Source: Tamlana flava (GTDB taxonomy: Bacteria; Bacteroidota; Bacteroidia; Flavobacteriales; Flavobacteriaceae). From it: a stretch of DNA of 64,000 bases. The DNA is taken from assembly GCF_041287255.1 (NCBI RefSeq), contig NZ_JBGGTX010000002.1, forward strand, positions 186,001 through 250,000, given 5' to 3'. Below the pieces are notes generated by a model. It ran no database searches and was not told where the DNA came from. It saw only the letters and a program-made list of their open reading frames with translations. A program made the position numbers and the translations under genes. Shown piece by piece: positions 35,846 to 43,487 of this stretch (position 1 is its first letter; every line of letters starts with the position of its first letter).

Positions 35846-36955
35846 ATGGTCAGTATAAAAAAACTTGATGAATCGTATAACCAACGCATGCTAGAAATAC
35901 TTTCTTCAACGCCAATGAAGACTGGTCTTATAGAATTGTATTTTGATATGAGCCCAGACCTATTTCGCTCCAACAAATTCTGGTCAAATCAATTCTCATA
36001 TTATGGCATTTTTGTTGATGACGTGTTAGTTGGTTTTGGTAAACATGTAGAGTTTAAGGGTTTGATAAACAACAAATTTGAAAATGTTTCATATTTTGGA
36101 AACTTTTGTCTTCACAAGGACTTTAGAGGCAAAGGGCTATTTAAACAATTGTGTGAATACTTATTTGATAAGGCTTTAAACGACAGCGATATTGGGTTCT
36201 GTGCCGTGCTAAAAGGCAACACGGCAGTTGAAAAGTATTTCAAGGATAATACTTTTAGGTTTAGTCGACACCTCTCAACTATTCATTTTGCCGAACTTGA
36301 AACTAGGTCTTTATTGATTACTAAGAGAAAGAAAATTGCCTGTGAGTATAAAGTCATTCGTGGTAATCCCGACAATGAAGCGCAAATCGTTGATTTTCTG
36401 AAAAATGGATTTAAAGAAAGAACGCTTGCACCAAAATTAAGTAAAACACTGTTTGAAAAAAAGCTAACTCCTGCCAGCGGACTCAGCATTCAAGACTATC
36501 TTATAGTTTATAAAGAAGAAAAAATTGTTGGTGTTTGTGCTGCATGGGACATTAAAAATTTCAAACGGACGAGGGTGCTGAAATATAAAAATCAATACAA
36601 AATAGTTTACCACGTGTTCAACGTGATTTGTAAAATTTTAAGGTATCCGAAAATGCCAAAACCCGGACATGATTTAAAAGAGGTTTACGTAACAGATTTA
36701 ATGATGGCAGATAACGAGTCAAAGGTTTTTAGTACTATTCTCTCGGTAATTAATAATGAGTTCAAAAACAAAGGATATAATCTTATTCATTTTTCAACCT
36801 ATAAAAACAACCCCTTGCTAAAGGGATGCAAGCCGTTTTATTCTGTACCGGTATATTCTAACATTTATGCTTTTAGTAAAAATATTGAAGCTTTAAATGA
36901 GTTAGAAAGAACCAAAAATGAAGCTAAACCCTATCTTGACCTAGCTTTAATTTGA
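35846..36955 (+). CDS. GNAT-family acyltransferase, probably double GNAT
   Basis: A 369-residue protein with a clear acyl-CoA-binding segment in the first half, VSYFGNFCLHKDFRGKGLFKQLC (RGKG at 94-97). The second half (about 185-350) has a GNAT-like layout, DYLIVYKEEKIVGVCAAW and DLMMADNESKVFSTILSVINNE, without the classic pyrophosphate loop, as in tandem GNAT proteins where one half is inactive. It starts 9 bases after the BtaA-like gene and is the last gene of the operon, so it probably acylates the pathway's amine or amino-acid intermediate. The substrate is unknown. Confidence 0.75.
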   Translation: MVSIKKLDESYNQRMLEILSSTPMKTGLIELYFDMSPDLFRSNKFWSNQFSYYGIFVDDVLVGFGKHVEFKGLINNKFENVSYFGNFCLHKDFRGKGLFKQLCEYLFDKALNDSDIGFCAVLKGNTAVEKYFKDNTFRFSRHLSTIHFAELETRSLLITKRKKIACEYKVIRGNPDNEAQIVDFLKNGFKERTLAPKLSKTLFEKKLTPASGLSIQDYLIVYKEEKIVGVCAAWDIKNFKRTRVLKYKNQYKIVYHVFNVICKILRYPKMPKPGHDLKEVYVTDLMMADNESKVFSTILSVINNEFKNKGYNLIHFSTYKNNPLLKGCKPFYSVPVYSNIYAFSKNIEALNELERTKNEAKPYLDLALI

Positions 36956-36970
36956 GAATTTATGATTAAT

Positions 36971-37000
36971 AAAAAAAGACCTCCAATTTCTTGGAAGTCC
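36971..37000 (-). terminator. Terminator of tRNA-Ala
   Basis: On the minus strand a 9-bp stem (gacttccaa/ttggaggtc with one G-T pair, loop gaaa) is followed by seven T, about 14 bases after the tRNA 3' end. Confidence 0.8.
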
Positions 37001-37013
37001 TTCTGCAATTAAG

Positions 37014-37087
37014 TGGAGAAGATCGGGCTCGAACCGACGACCTCTTGACTGCCAGTCAAGCGCTCTAGCCAACTGAGCTACATCCCC
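37014..37087 (-). tRNA. tRNA-Ala (anticodon GGC)
   Basis: The 74-base minus-strand sequence folds as a cloverleaf. The acceptor stem GGGGATG/CTTCTCC includes the G3-U70 pair that identifies alanine tRNA and a U-U mismatch at 6-67. The D arm is GCTC/GAGC, the anticodon stem CTTGA/TCAAG with loop CTGGCAG places GGC at the anticodon, and the T arm holds TTCGAGC. The discriminator base is A and the CCA end is not encoded. A terminator follows. Confidence 0.93.
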
Positions 37088-37096
37088 AATTTATTT

Positions 37097-37891
37097 CTAT
37101 TTTAATCCTCGTAAAACCAACACGGGAATAGAGCTTGAAAAATCTTTTTTCAAAATTACATTCTTTTCCCATTTTTTGGTAAAAAATCCTCTTTTTCTTC
37201 TCACCACACACAACATATCTGGGCCAACAGACTTATGATGCTCCAAAACACCTTGAAATGTAGTAGCATTTTCAGTTTTTATGGTGTTGTCCGCAAGAGA
37301 TTTAATTTCAGGCTTTAATTTAAAATCACCATCATTATAAAAGGGTGTTTTTACCAATAATAAATTTACTGTAGCCTTAAAATGGTTTTTTATCGAAACC
37401 AAAGGTTCTAGCGCATTTTTCTTTTTTATTATAGCCGACTTCACCGCAAAAAGTATATTGCTGAACGGCTTAAATGTGTACCCTTCAGGAACTATTAGTG
37501 CGGGTATTTGGGTTTGTTTTATAATTTTACCTGAAGTTTCCCCCAAAAAAACCTCTTCTTTTATTGAGTTTGTTCTAGGCTCAACTAATACCAAATCTAC
37601 ATCGGCCGCTTTACAAGCCAACTCTAAAGTATCAATTAACTTACCTTTTAAAACCTTAACCGTAACATCAACATTTCTTGTGTTGATTTGCGACACCAAA
37701 TTATTTAAAAACTCCAAGCTTTCCCTTTGGATGATGTCATCTACATTAATCATTGTTCCAGCTTTGGTGTACACATTATAAACCTGTACCACAAAAAGCT
37801 TAGCCCCAACGGACTCAGCAAAATCTACAGCATACTGCAAATGACTGAGCGCATTTTTTGACGAACCTACCGGAACTAAAATATTCTTCAT
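37097..37891 (-). CDS. Universal stress protein (tandem UspA domains)
   Basis: 264 residues form two UspA-like domains: about 1-145 (ILVPVGSSKNALSHLQYAVDFAE) and a diverged second one (about 147-264, ILFAVKSAI...). The first ends in FLGETSGKIIKQTQIPALIVP, close to the GxxGS-type nucleotide-binding stretch of UspA but without the full loop, so ATP binding is uncertain. The protein is cytoplasmic and probably stress-induced, as for the family. It is divergent from the GNAT gene at 37944, sharing a very short intergenic region. Confidence 0.85.
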   Translation of the reverse strand: MKNILVPVGSSKNALSHLQYAVDFAESVGAKLFVVQVYNVYTKAGTMINVDDIIQRESLEFLNNLVSQINTRNVDVTVKVLKGKLIDTLELACKAADVDLVLVEPRTNSIKEEVFLGETSGKIIKQTQIPALIVPEGYTFKPFSNILFAVKSAIIKKKNALEPLVSIKNHFKATVNLLLVKTPFYNDGDFKLKPEIKSLADNTIKTENATTFQGVLEHHKSVGPDMLCVVRRKRGFFTKKWEKNVILKKDFSSSIPVLVLRGLK

Positions 37892-37922
37892 GTTGATTTA
37901 AAGGTAAATTACAATAACTTTG
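37892..37922 (+). promoter_or_regulatory. Promoter of GNAT gene, full -33/-7 match
   Basis: GTTG (37892-37895), a 19-base spacer and TAACTTTG (37915-37922) form the best match to the Bacteroidota promoter in the window. Transcription would begin near 37929, 15 bases before the ATG. Confidence 0.7.
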
Positions 37923-37943
37923 ACGCAAAAGTATAACATTTTA

Positions 37944-38444
37944 ATGATTCGCAAAGCCACAAATTTAGATATTGATGCTATTCTTGAGATAACGAAGTCT
38001 TGTTTGGCTTTTATGGTGGAACAACACATCTTTCAATGGAACGAACATTATCCAAATAAAAATGCTTTTTTAAATGATTTAGAGCGTGACGAACTCTTTG
38101 TTATCGAGGAAAATAGTGAGCTTATTGGGTGTATCACCATTTCCACTTTTATGGACGATGTTTACAAACCTGTATTATGGTTAACACCAAATAATAAAAA
38201 TATTTACATTCATCGTTTGGCAATCCACCCAAAACATCAGGGAATGGGTCATGCACAACAACTCATGACATTTGCCGAAACTTATGCCGCGGACAACGGG
38301 TTTAAATCTGTTAGGTTGGATACCTTTTCAAAAAATCCAAGAAACATGAAATTTTATGAGCGCCGTGGCTATAAACCCTTGGAACCCATTTATTTTCCAA
38401 ACCAAAGTGAACATCCTTTTTACTGCTATGAATTGCCCTTATGA
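37944..38444 (+). CDS. GNAT family N-acetyltransferase
   Basis: A 166-residue acetyltransferase starting at the ATG at 37944; an upstream in-frame TTG lies inside the -7 promoter box and cannot be the start. Typical segments are MIRKATNLDIDAILEI, IHRLAIHPKHQGMGHAQQLM (acetyl-CoA loop QGMGHA) and VRLDTFSKNPRNMKFYERRGY. The substrate is unknown; close relatives are often annotated RimI-like without proof. Confidence 0.88.
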   Translation: MIRKATNLDIDAILEITKSCLAFMVEQHIFQWNEHYPNKNAFLNDLERDELFVIEENSELIGCITISTFMDDVYKPVLWLTPNNKNIYIHRLAIHPKHQGMGHAQQLMTFAETYAADNGFKSVRLDTFSKNPRNMKFYERRGYKPLEPIYFPNQSEHPFYCYELPL

Positions 38445-38531
38445 AGCCCATAATGGGATTGGGCATGTAATGGTTATCTCCAACCGATATGTAAAGGACA
38501 GAAAAAGAAGCCATTGCAAAAATCCAGATAA

Positions 38532-39866
38532 ATGAAAATAGATATTAGTTTAAAACATATCAACAAATTGGCTATTCCTGCATTGATTTCTGGTGTGTCT
38601 GAACCTATATTATCGCTCACCGATGCTGCAATAATTGGAAATATTGAAATTAATGCCACCGAATCGTTGGCTGCTGTGGGTATTGTTTCTACTTTTTTGT
38701 CTATGCTAATTTGGGTACTCGGACAAACCAGAAGTGCCATTTCATCTATAGTATCACAATATGTTGGTGCCAATAAATTAGAACAGGTAAAAAACCTTCC
38801 AGCTCAAGCCATACTTATAATTACCTCCCTGAGCATCTTAATTATCCTAAGTACTTACCCCTTTGCAAAAAGTATCTTTAAATTATACAATGCCTCAAAC
38901 TTAATTTTGGACTATACGGTTATCTACTATAAAATTAGGGTGCTTGGTTTTCCTTTTACCTTATTTACCATAGCAGTTTTTGGAGCTTTTAGAGGGCTTC
39001 AAAACACGTACTATCCTATGATAATTGCGATAATTGGAGCTGTTTCAAACATTTTACTGGACATTGTTTTGGTTTATGGCATTGAAGGCTATATTCCTGC
39101 AATGCATATTGAAGGCGCTGCCTATGCAAGTGTTGCAGCCCAAATTTTAATGGCCTTGCTTTCGGCTTACTTTTTACTCAAAAAAACGGTTATTCCCTTG
39201 AAAATCAGTTTTCCTTTCAACAAGGAAATCAATCGATTTATTTTAATGATTCTGAACTTGTTTGTCCGCACCATTGCATTAAACGTTACGCTATATTATG
39301 CCAGTGCCTTTGCAACAAGTTACGGGGCATCTTATATAGCGGCTTACACCATTTCTATTAACCTTTGGTTTTTAGGGGCCTTTATTGTTGATGGTTACGC
39401 CAGTGCTGGAAATATTTTGTCTGGTAAACTTTTCGGCGCACAAACTTATGTTGCGCTTCTTGAGCTAAGCAATAAACTTATAAAATACGGAATTATTATT
39501 GGAGTGGTTTTAGGTGTTGTTGGGGCAGTTTTTTATTATCCCATTGGGCGCGTGTTTACGAAAGAAACCGAAGTGCTGAAAGAATTTTATAATATCTTTT
39601 GGATTATACTTGCCATGCAACCCTTTTGTACATTGGCCTTTATTTTTGATGGTATTTTTAAAGGTCTTGGGAAAATGAAATATCTAAGAAACGTATTGCT
39701 ATTTTCAACCTTTTTGGTGTTCATTCCCATCCTGTTTTTGTTGGACCATTTAGACTATAAATTACATGCCATTTTTATAGCCATGACTTTTTGGATTATA
39801 GCCAGGGGTATTCCATTAATTATAAAATTCAGGAAAATATTTATACCTCTGTCGCAAAACAACTAA
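38532..39866 (+). CDS. MATE family efflux transporter
   Basis: A 444-residue inner-membrane protein with about twelve hydrophobic helices in two related halves, the layout of MATE cation/drug antiporters. The N-terminal segment IPALISGVSEPILSLTDAAIIGN is characteristic of the DinF-like branch. No regulator is adjacent. It is preceded by an 87-base gap without a gene. Confidence 0.9.
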   Translation: MKIDISLKHINKLAIPALISGVSEPILSLTDAAIIGNIEINATESLAAVGIVSTFLSMLIWVLGQTRSAISSIVSQYVGANKLEQVKNLPAQAILIITSLSILIILSTYPFAKSIFKLYNASNLILDYTVIYYKIRVLGFPFTLFTIAVFGAFRGLQNTYYPMIIAIIGAVSNILLDIVLVYGIEGYIPAMHIEGAAYASVAAQILMALLSAYFLLKKTVIPLKISFPFNKEINRFILMILNLFVRTIALNVTLYYASAFATSYGASYIAAYTISINLWFLGAFIVDGYASAGNILSGKLFGAQTYVALLELSNKLIKYGIIIGVVLGVVGAVFYYPIGRVFTKETEVLKEFYNIFWIILAMQPFCTLAFIFDGIFKGLGKMKYLRNVLLFSTFLVFIPILFLLDHLDYKLHAIFIAMTFWIIARGIPLIIKFRKIFIPLSQNN

Positions 39867-39871
39867 CTTTG
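39864..39871 (+). promoter_or_regulatory. -7 box for the small membrane protein gene
   Basis: TAACTTTG matches TAnnTTTG exactly and overlaps the stop of the MATE gene, 19 bases before the ATG at 39890. Confidence 0.45.
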
Positions 39872-39889
39872 CATATTAGCACCACAAAA

Positions 39890-40060
39890 ATGAATTTCAT
39901 TATTGCCCTTCTTCAAGACATTGATATAAAAGAGAAGATAAAAAATGCCCCTGACAAAGGCTACGAAATTGGCGTTTTTATTGGCAGTATGTTGCCTTTT
40001 GTGGTACTAGTACTCATAGCCTATTTAATTTATAGGTATAACAAAAAACAGAACCAGTAA
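39890..40060 (+). CDS. Small membrane protein, 56 residues
   Basis: The protein has an amphipathic charged N-terminal half (LQDIDIKEKIKNAPDKGYE), a single transmembrane helix (about 29-49, FIGSMLPFVVLVLIAYLIY) and a short basic tail. It has its own -7 box and begins with ATG. I do not recognise a characterised family; small proteins of this shape are common and often regulate membrane complexes. The gene is followed 17 bases later by another tiny membrane protein. Confidence 0.65.
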   Translation: MNFIIALLQDIDIKEKIKNAPDKGYEIGVFIGSMLPFVVLVLIAYLIYRYNKKQNQ

Positions 40061-40077
40061 TTAATCCGTTTAACATC

Positions 40078-40155
40078 ATGGGAAGCAGACTATTTCTAAT
40101 ACTCGCTATTGTTTTAATCATCATTTATTTCGTAAACCGAAATAGAAGACGATAA
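40078..40155 (+). CDS. Very small membrane protein, 25 residues
   Basis: The sequence is MGSRLFLILAIVLIIIY followed by FVNRNRRR: one hydrophobic helix with an arginine-rich end, giving a strong inside-positive orientation. It starts 17 bases after the 56-residue membrane gene and stops exactly one base before the convergent oxygenase gene ends. The composition is typical of genuine membrane miniproteins, but there is no independent support, so this remains a prediction. Confidence 0.5.
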   Translation: MGSRLFLILAIVLIIIYFVNRNRRR

Positions 40156-40797
40156 CTAACGCGTTTTCAACCAGCCCGTAATGCTAAGGCGCTCTGTTTT
40201 TACAGGCCTTACCTCATGTTCTATGATTTGGCTTTCAAAAATGACTATTCTACCAGGGAAAGGGTAAATGACTTTTTCAACCTCTCGCCTATTTTCATCA
40301 AAATACAGAACCAATTCACCACCATTTTCGGGCAACCAGCCATCCTCATTTAAGTAGCAAACAAACGACAATTTACGTCTGTCATCATTTTGAAAGGTAT
40401 CAATATGGCGTTTATAAAATGTGCCTTCAGGGTAAATGGCATAGTGAAACTCCTTGCTCAAAATACCCAAAAAACAAGTTCTATTTAAATAGGCAATCAA
40501 ATCATTAACCTTGTTAAAAAATAGTTTTTCGGTGCTGTTGGCATTGGTTTCGTCCATCCATAAAATCAAATCTCCCCGAATGGACTTCACAATAAGCTCA
40601 TTAACCCTATTGCCAATGGCGGCTTTTTTAAACGCATCTTCTTCATGCCTTTGTTGCAACATTTGCCTTAATAAATGCACTTCTTCTTGAGCAAAAAAGC
40701 CTTCAACAATGCTATATTGCTGTTTCCCGATGTCGGCAATAATTTGCTCATAAATTGGGTTTTCCTCAAAATCTATGGCTTCAAAAAGATGACTCAT
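40156..40797 (-). CDS. 2-oxoglutarate/Fe(II)-dependent oxygenase (prolyl 4-hydroxylase-like)
   Basis: A 213-residue jelly-roll oxygenase with the iron triad H131 and D133 (FYKRHIDTFQ) and H194 (IIEHEVRPV), and R203 (TERLSITGW) for the 2-oxoglutarate carboxylate. This matches PKHD/prolyl 4-hydroxylase-like enzymes that hydroxylate protein side chains. The target is unknown. It is convergent with the two miniprotein genes. Confidence 0.9.
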   Translation of the reverse strand: MSHLFEAIDFEENPIYEQIIADIGKQQYSIVEGFFAQEEVHLLRQMLQQRHEEDAFKKAAIGNRVNELIVKSIRGDLILWMDETNANSTEKLFFNKVNDLIAYLNRTCFLGILSKEFHYAIYPEGTFYKRHIDTFQNDDRRKLSFVCYLNEDGWLPENGGELVLYFDENRREVEKVIYPFPGRIVIFESQIIEHEVRPVKTERLSITGWLKTR

Positions 40798-40877
40798 TGT
40801 TTCGAATAAAGCTTTTAGCTGTTATTAAATAAAACGCGCAAATGTAATCTAAAAACCAATTGATAAAACAAAATCAA

Positions 40878-40885
40878 TATCTTTG
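40878..40885 (+). promoter_or_regulatory. -7 box of queD promoter
   Basis: TATCTTTG matches TAnnTTTG and lies 23 bases before the ATG. A TTG upstream is only 15 bases away, closer than usual. Confidence 0.45.
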
Positions 40886-40908
40886 TATATCAAAATTCTT
40901 CTTTCCAA

Positions 40909-41364
40909 ATGGGAAACAATATTCGCATCACTAAAAAATTTGATTTTGAAACGGGACATGCCCTTTACGGATACGATGGAAAATGTAAAAACGTCCATGG
41001 CCACAGTTATAAGCTGTACGTAACGGTAATTGGAAAACCCATAAGAGACACCAACAATGTAAAATATGGTATGGTGATAGATTTTGGCGATTTAAAGAAA
41101 ATTGTAAAAGAAGAAATTGTTAACGTTTTTGACCACGCCACCGTGTTCAATAAAAACACGCCCCATGTAGAACTGGCCAAAGAATTGGAAAGCAGAGGTC
41201 ACAATGTGCTGCTAGTTGATTATCAGCCAACCAGCGAAATGATGGTTATTGATTTTGCCAAAAAAATAAGTAAACGGCTGCCACAGCACATACATTTACA
41301 TTCCCTAAAACTTCAGGAAACCGATAGCTCTTTTGCCGAATGGTTTGAGTATGATAATATTTAG
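40909..41364 (+). CDS. queD: 6-carboxytetrahydropterin synthase (QueD/PTPS family)
   Basis: Converts dihydroneopterin triphosphate to 6-carboxytetrahydropterin for queuosine. The 151 residues show the zinc histidines H17 (ETGHALYG), H30 and H32 (NVHGHSY) and the catalytic cysteine C26 (GKCKNVHGHSY). The C-terminal LQETDSSFAEWFEY includes the conserved pterin-binding glutamate. Other queuosine genes are not in the window. The stop codon is joined directly to repeat copy B. Confidence 0.9.
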   Translation: MGNNIRITKKFDFETGHALYGYDGKCKNVHGHSYKLYVTVIGKPIRDTNNVKYGMVIDFGDLKKIVKEEIVNVFDHATVFNKNTPHVELAKELESRGHNVLLVDYQPTSEMMVIDFAKKISKRLPQHIHLHSLKLQETDSSFAEWFEYDNI

Positions 41365-41423
41365 GGCATTACCCTCTGGGTCCGGCTTTCGCGCTACAGG
41401 GTAGCTTGCTACAATCCCTAACA
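41364..41423 (+). repeat. Structured intergenic repeat, copy B (short form)
   Basis: The element reads GGGCATTACC, a 4-bp hairpin (ACCC-tct-GGGT), CCGGCTTTC, a reduced variable part with gtagc/gctac pairing, then AATCCCTAACAC. Module order matches copies A (955-1068) and C (56990-57078), but the long central stem is nearly lost, leaving 60 bases. It starts on the last base of the queD stop codon. Confidence 0.65.
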
Positions 41424-41433
41424 CAAAAAAGAG

Positions 41434-41453
41434 ATTCCTGCGTTTACAGGAAT
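41434..41453. repeat. Short hairpin attcctg/caggaat upstream of lpxH
   Basis: A perfect 7-bp inverted repeat with a six-base loop, 16 bases before the lpxH start. It recalls the widespread ATTCCTG...CAGGAAT intergenic mini-repeats of bacteria. On the RNA it would sit in the lpxH leader or just upstream of transcription, since TATATTTA at 41458-41465 resembles a -7 box. Confidence 0.4.
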
Positions 41454-41469
41454 ATGCTATATTTACGGC

Positions 41470-42222
41470 ATGCAAATTCCAAAAGGAAAAAAAATATACT
41501 TTGCTTCCGATAACCATTTGGGCGCACCAACGACTGAAGCTTCCCGTCCGCGCGAGAAAAAGTTCGTGGCTTGGTTGGACGAGATAAAAAATGATGCAGC
41601 TGCCATTTTTCTTCTTGGTGATTTGTTTGATTTTTGGATGGAATTTAAAACCGTGGTTCCTCGTGGATTTACACGAACTCTAGGGAAACTTGCCGAGATT
41701 AGTGATTCGGGCATTCCAATCTATTACTTTGTGGGCAATCACGACCTTTGGATGAACGGTTATTTTGAAGAAGAACTAAACATTCCTGTTTACCACAAAC
41801 CAAAAGAATTCACTTTTAATGACAAAACATTTTTTATAGGTCATGGTGACGGTTTAGGCCCTGGAGATAAGGGCTATAAACGTATGAAAAAGGTGTTTAC
41901 AAACCCCTTTTGTAAATGGCTATTCCGTTGGCTGCACCCCGATTTGGGTGTGCGTATGGCACAATATCTTTCAGTTAAAAACAAAATGATTTCGGGTGAG
42001 GAAGATATCAAATTTCTTGGTGAAGATAACGAGTGGCTTGTGCAATATTGCAAGCGAAAACTAGAAGACAAACACCGCGATTATTTTGTGTTTGGCCACA
42101 GGCACTTACCATTAAATATCAACCTCAACGAACACTCAAAATATATTAATTTAGGCGATTGGATAACGCACTATACTTACGGCGTTTTTGATGGAGAAAC
42201 CATGGAGCTCAAATCTTATTAA
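41470..42222 (+). CDS. lpxH: UDP-2,3-diacylglucosamine diphosphatase
   Basis: A calcineurin-type phosphoesterase that makes lipid X in lipid A synthesis. The 250 residues have the metal motifs FASDNHLG (D14, H16), LLGDLFDFW (D51), VGNHD, FIGHGDGLG and FGHRHLP. The length is close to E. coli LpxH. Its last bases overlap the convergent MFS gene's stop by 4 bases. Confidence 0.9.
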   Translation: MQIPKGKKIYFASDNHLGAPTTEASRPREKKFVAWLDEIKNDAAAIFLLGDLFDFWMEFKTVVPRGFTRTLGKLAEISDSGIPIYYFVGNHDLWMNGYFEEELNIPVYHKPKEFTFNDKTFFIGHGDGLGPGDKGYKRMKKVFTNPFCKWLFRWLHPDLGVRMAQYLSVKNKMISGEEDIKFLGEDNEWLVQYCKRKLEDKHRDYFVFGHRHLPLNINLNEHSKYINLGDWITHYTYGVFDGETMELKSY

Positions 42223-43484
42223 CTTTTTTCGTTTTCCTCCAAATCATGGGTTAAATCCAAATTCCGAAGCACAGGATTTTTTACTCCTATTGTAGCCACC
42301 GTCACTAAGGTCATGATGCCGCCAAAAACCACTGCCGCAACTGGACCAATTAATTTTGCCGCCAAACCACTTTCAAAAGCACCAAGTTCGTTAGAAGAGC
42401 CTACAAACATTGAGTTTACTGCCGAAACCCGTCCGCGCATATTATCAGGAGTTTTAAGTTGTAAAATGGTTTGTCTAATCACCATTGAAATTCCATCCGT
42501 TGCGCCACTCAAAAACAAAGCCAACACACTAATCCAAAATATATTGGACAACCCAAAAGCAATGATACAGAGACCAAAACCAAAAATTGTGGTCAATAAT
42601 TTCTTTCCAGCATTTTTGCTTATCGGCATATAAGTGGTCATAAACATGCTAAAAATGCTACCCAATGATATTGATGCATTTAAAATACCAAAACCCTGCG
42701 AGCCTACCTCTAAAATATCTTGAGCAAAAACAGATAATAGGGCAACCGTTCCGCCGAATAACACGGCAATCATATCTAATGTCAATGCGCCTAAAATAGC
42801 CTTATCACTAAAAACAAAACGAACGCCTACCTTTAAACTTTCCTTTACTGGTTCGCCAATATTGGGGTTTAAAATAGGTTTTTTCTTGATTAAAAAAGTC
42901 AGCACAAAAGAGATGGCCACCATGATAAATATAACACACAGCGTATAGGGAACGCCGATCCAATGAATAGAAAATCCGCCCAAAAGCGCCCCTAAAACCG
43001 TAGCGGCTTTCCATGTACTCGTGCTCCAAGTTGCTGCATTTGGGTATATTTTTTTGGGAACAATTAATGCGACCAATGAAAAAATAGTTGGCCCAAAAAA
43101 GGACCGCAAAAACCCTCCAAAAAACACCAAGGCATAAACCGCATATAAAATGGAATCGGTGCTCCAGTTGACGATGACTTTATCCCAAGTTAACAGAAAC
43201 AAACCCAAGCTTATTAGAGAAAATGCAGCAATACATATAGCCAACAAGTTTCGCTTTTCCCTTTGGTCTACAATATGGCCGGCAAAAAGCGCCATGGTAA
43301 ACGCCGGAATAATTTCCATTAGACCAATTAAACCAAGATAAAGCGGGTCTTTGGTCAAAGTGTAAACTTCCCATTCAATGACAATAAATTGCATGGACCA
43401 CCCAAAAACCAAAACAAAACGAACCAATAAAAAAATATTGAACTCTTTTATTCTTAGAGCAGCATATGGATCGTTTTTTGCCAT
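42219..43484 (-). CDS. Major facilitator superfamily transporter
   Basis: A 421-residue inner-membrane protein with about twelve helices. The loop between helices 2 and 3 has GHIVDQREKRNLL, a variant of the MFS motif A (GxxxDRxGRR). It resembles drug-efflux-type MFS proteins such as enterobactin exporter-like EntS relatives, but the substrate is unknown. It starts 3 bases after the recJ stop and is co-transcribed downstream of recJ. Confidence 0.88.
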   Translation of the reverse strand: MAKNDPYAALRIKEFNIFLLVRFVLVFGWSMQFIVIEWEVYTLTKDPLYLGLIGLMEIIPAFTMALFAGHIVDQREKRNLLAICIAAFSLISLGLFLLTWDKVIVNWSTDSILYAVYALVFFGGFLRSFFGPTIFSLVALIVPKKIYPNAATWSTSTWKAATVLGALLGGFSIHWIGVPYTLCVIFIMVAISFVLTFLIKKKPILNPNIGEPVKESLKVGVRFVFSDKAILGALTLDMIAVLFGGTVALLSVFAQDILEVGSQGFGILNASISLGSIFSMFMTTYMPISKNAGKKLLTTIFGFGLCIIAFGLSNIFWISVLALFLSGATDGISMVIRQTILQLKTPDNMRGRVSAVNSMFVGSSNELGAFESGLAAKLIGPVAAVVFGGIMTLVTVATIGVKNPVLRNLDLTHDLEENEKS

Positions 43485-43487
43485 GAA

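Noticed and set aside
37920..37943. TTG start for the GNAT gene
   Set aside because: It lies inside the -7 promoter box, so it could not be in the mRNA.
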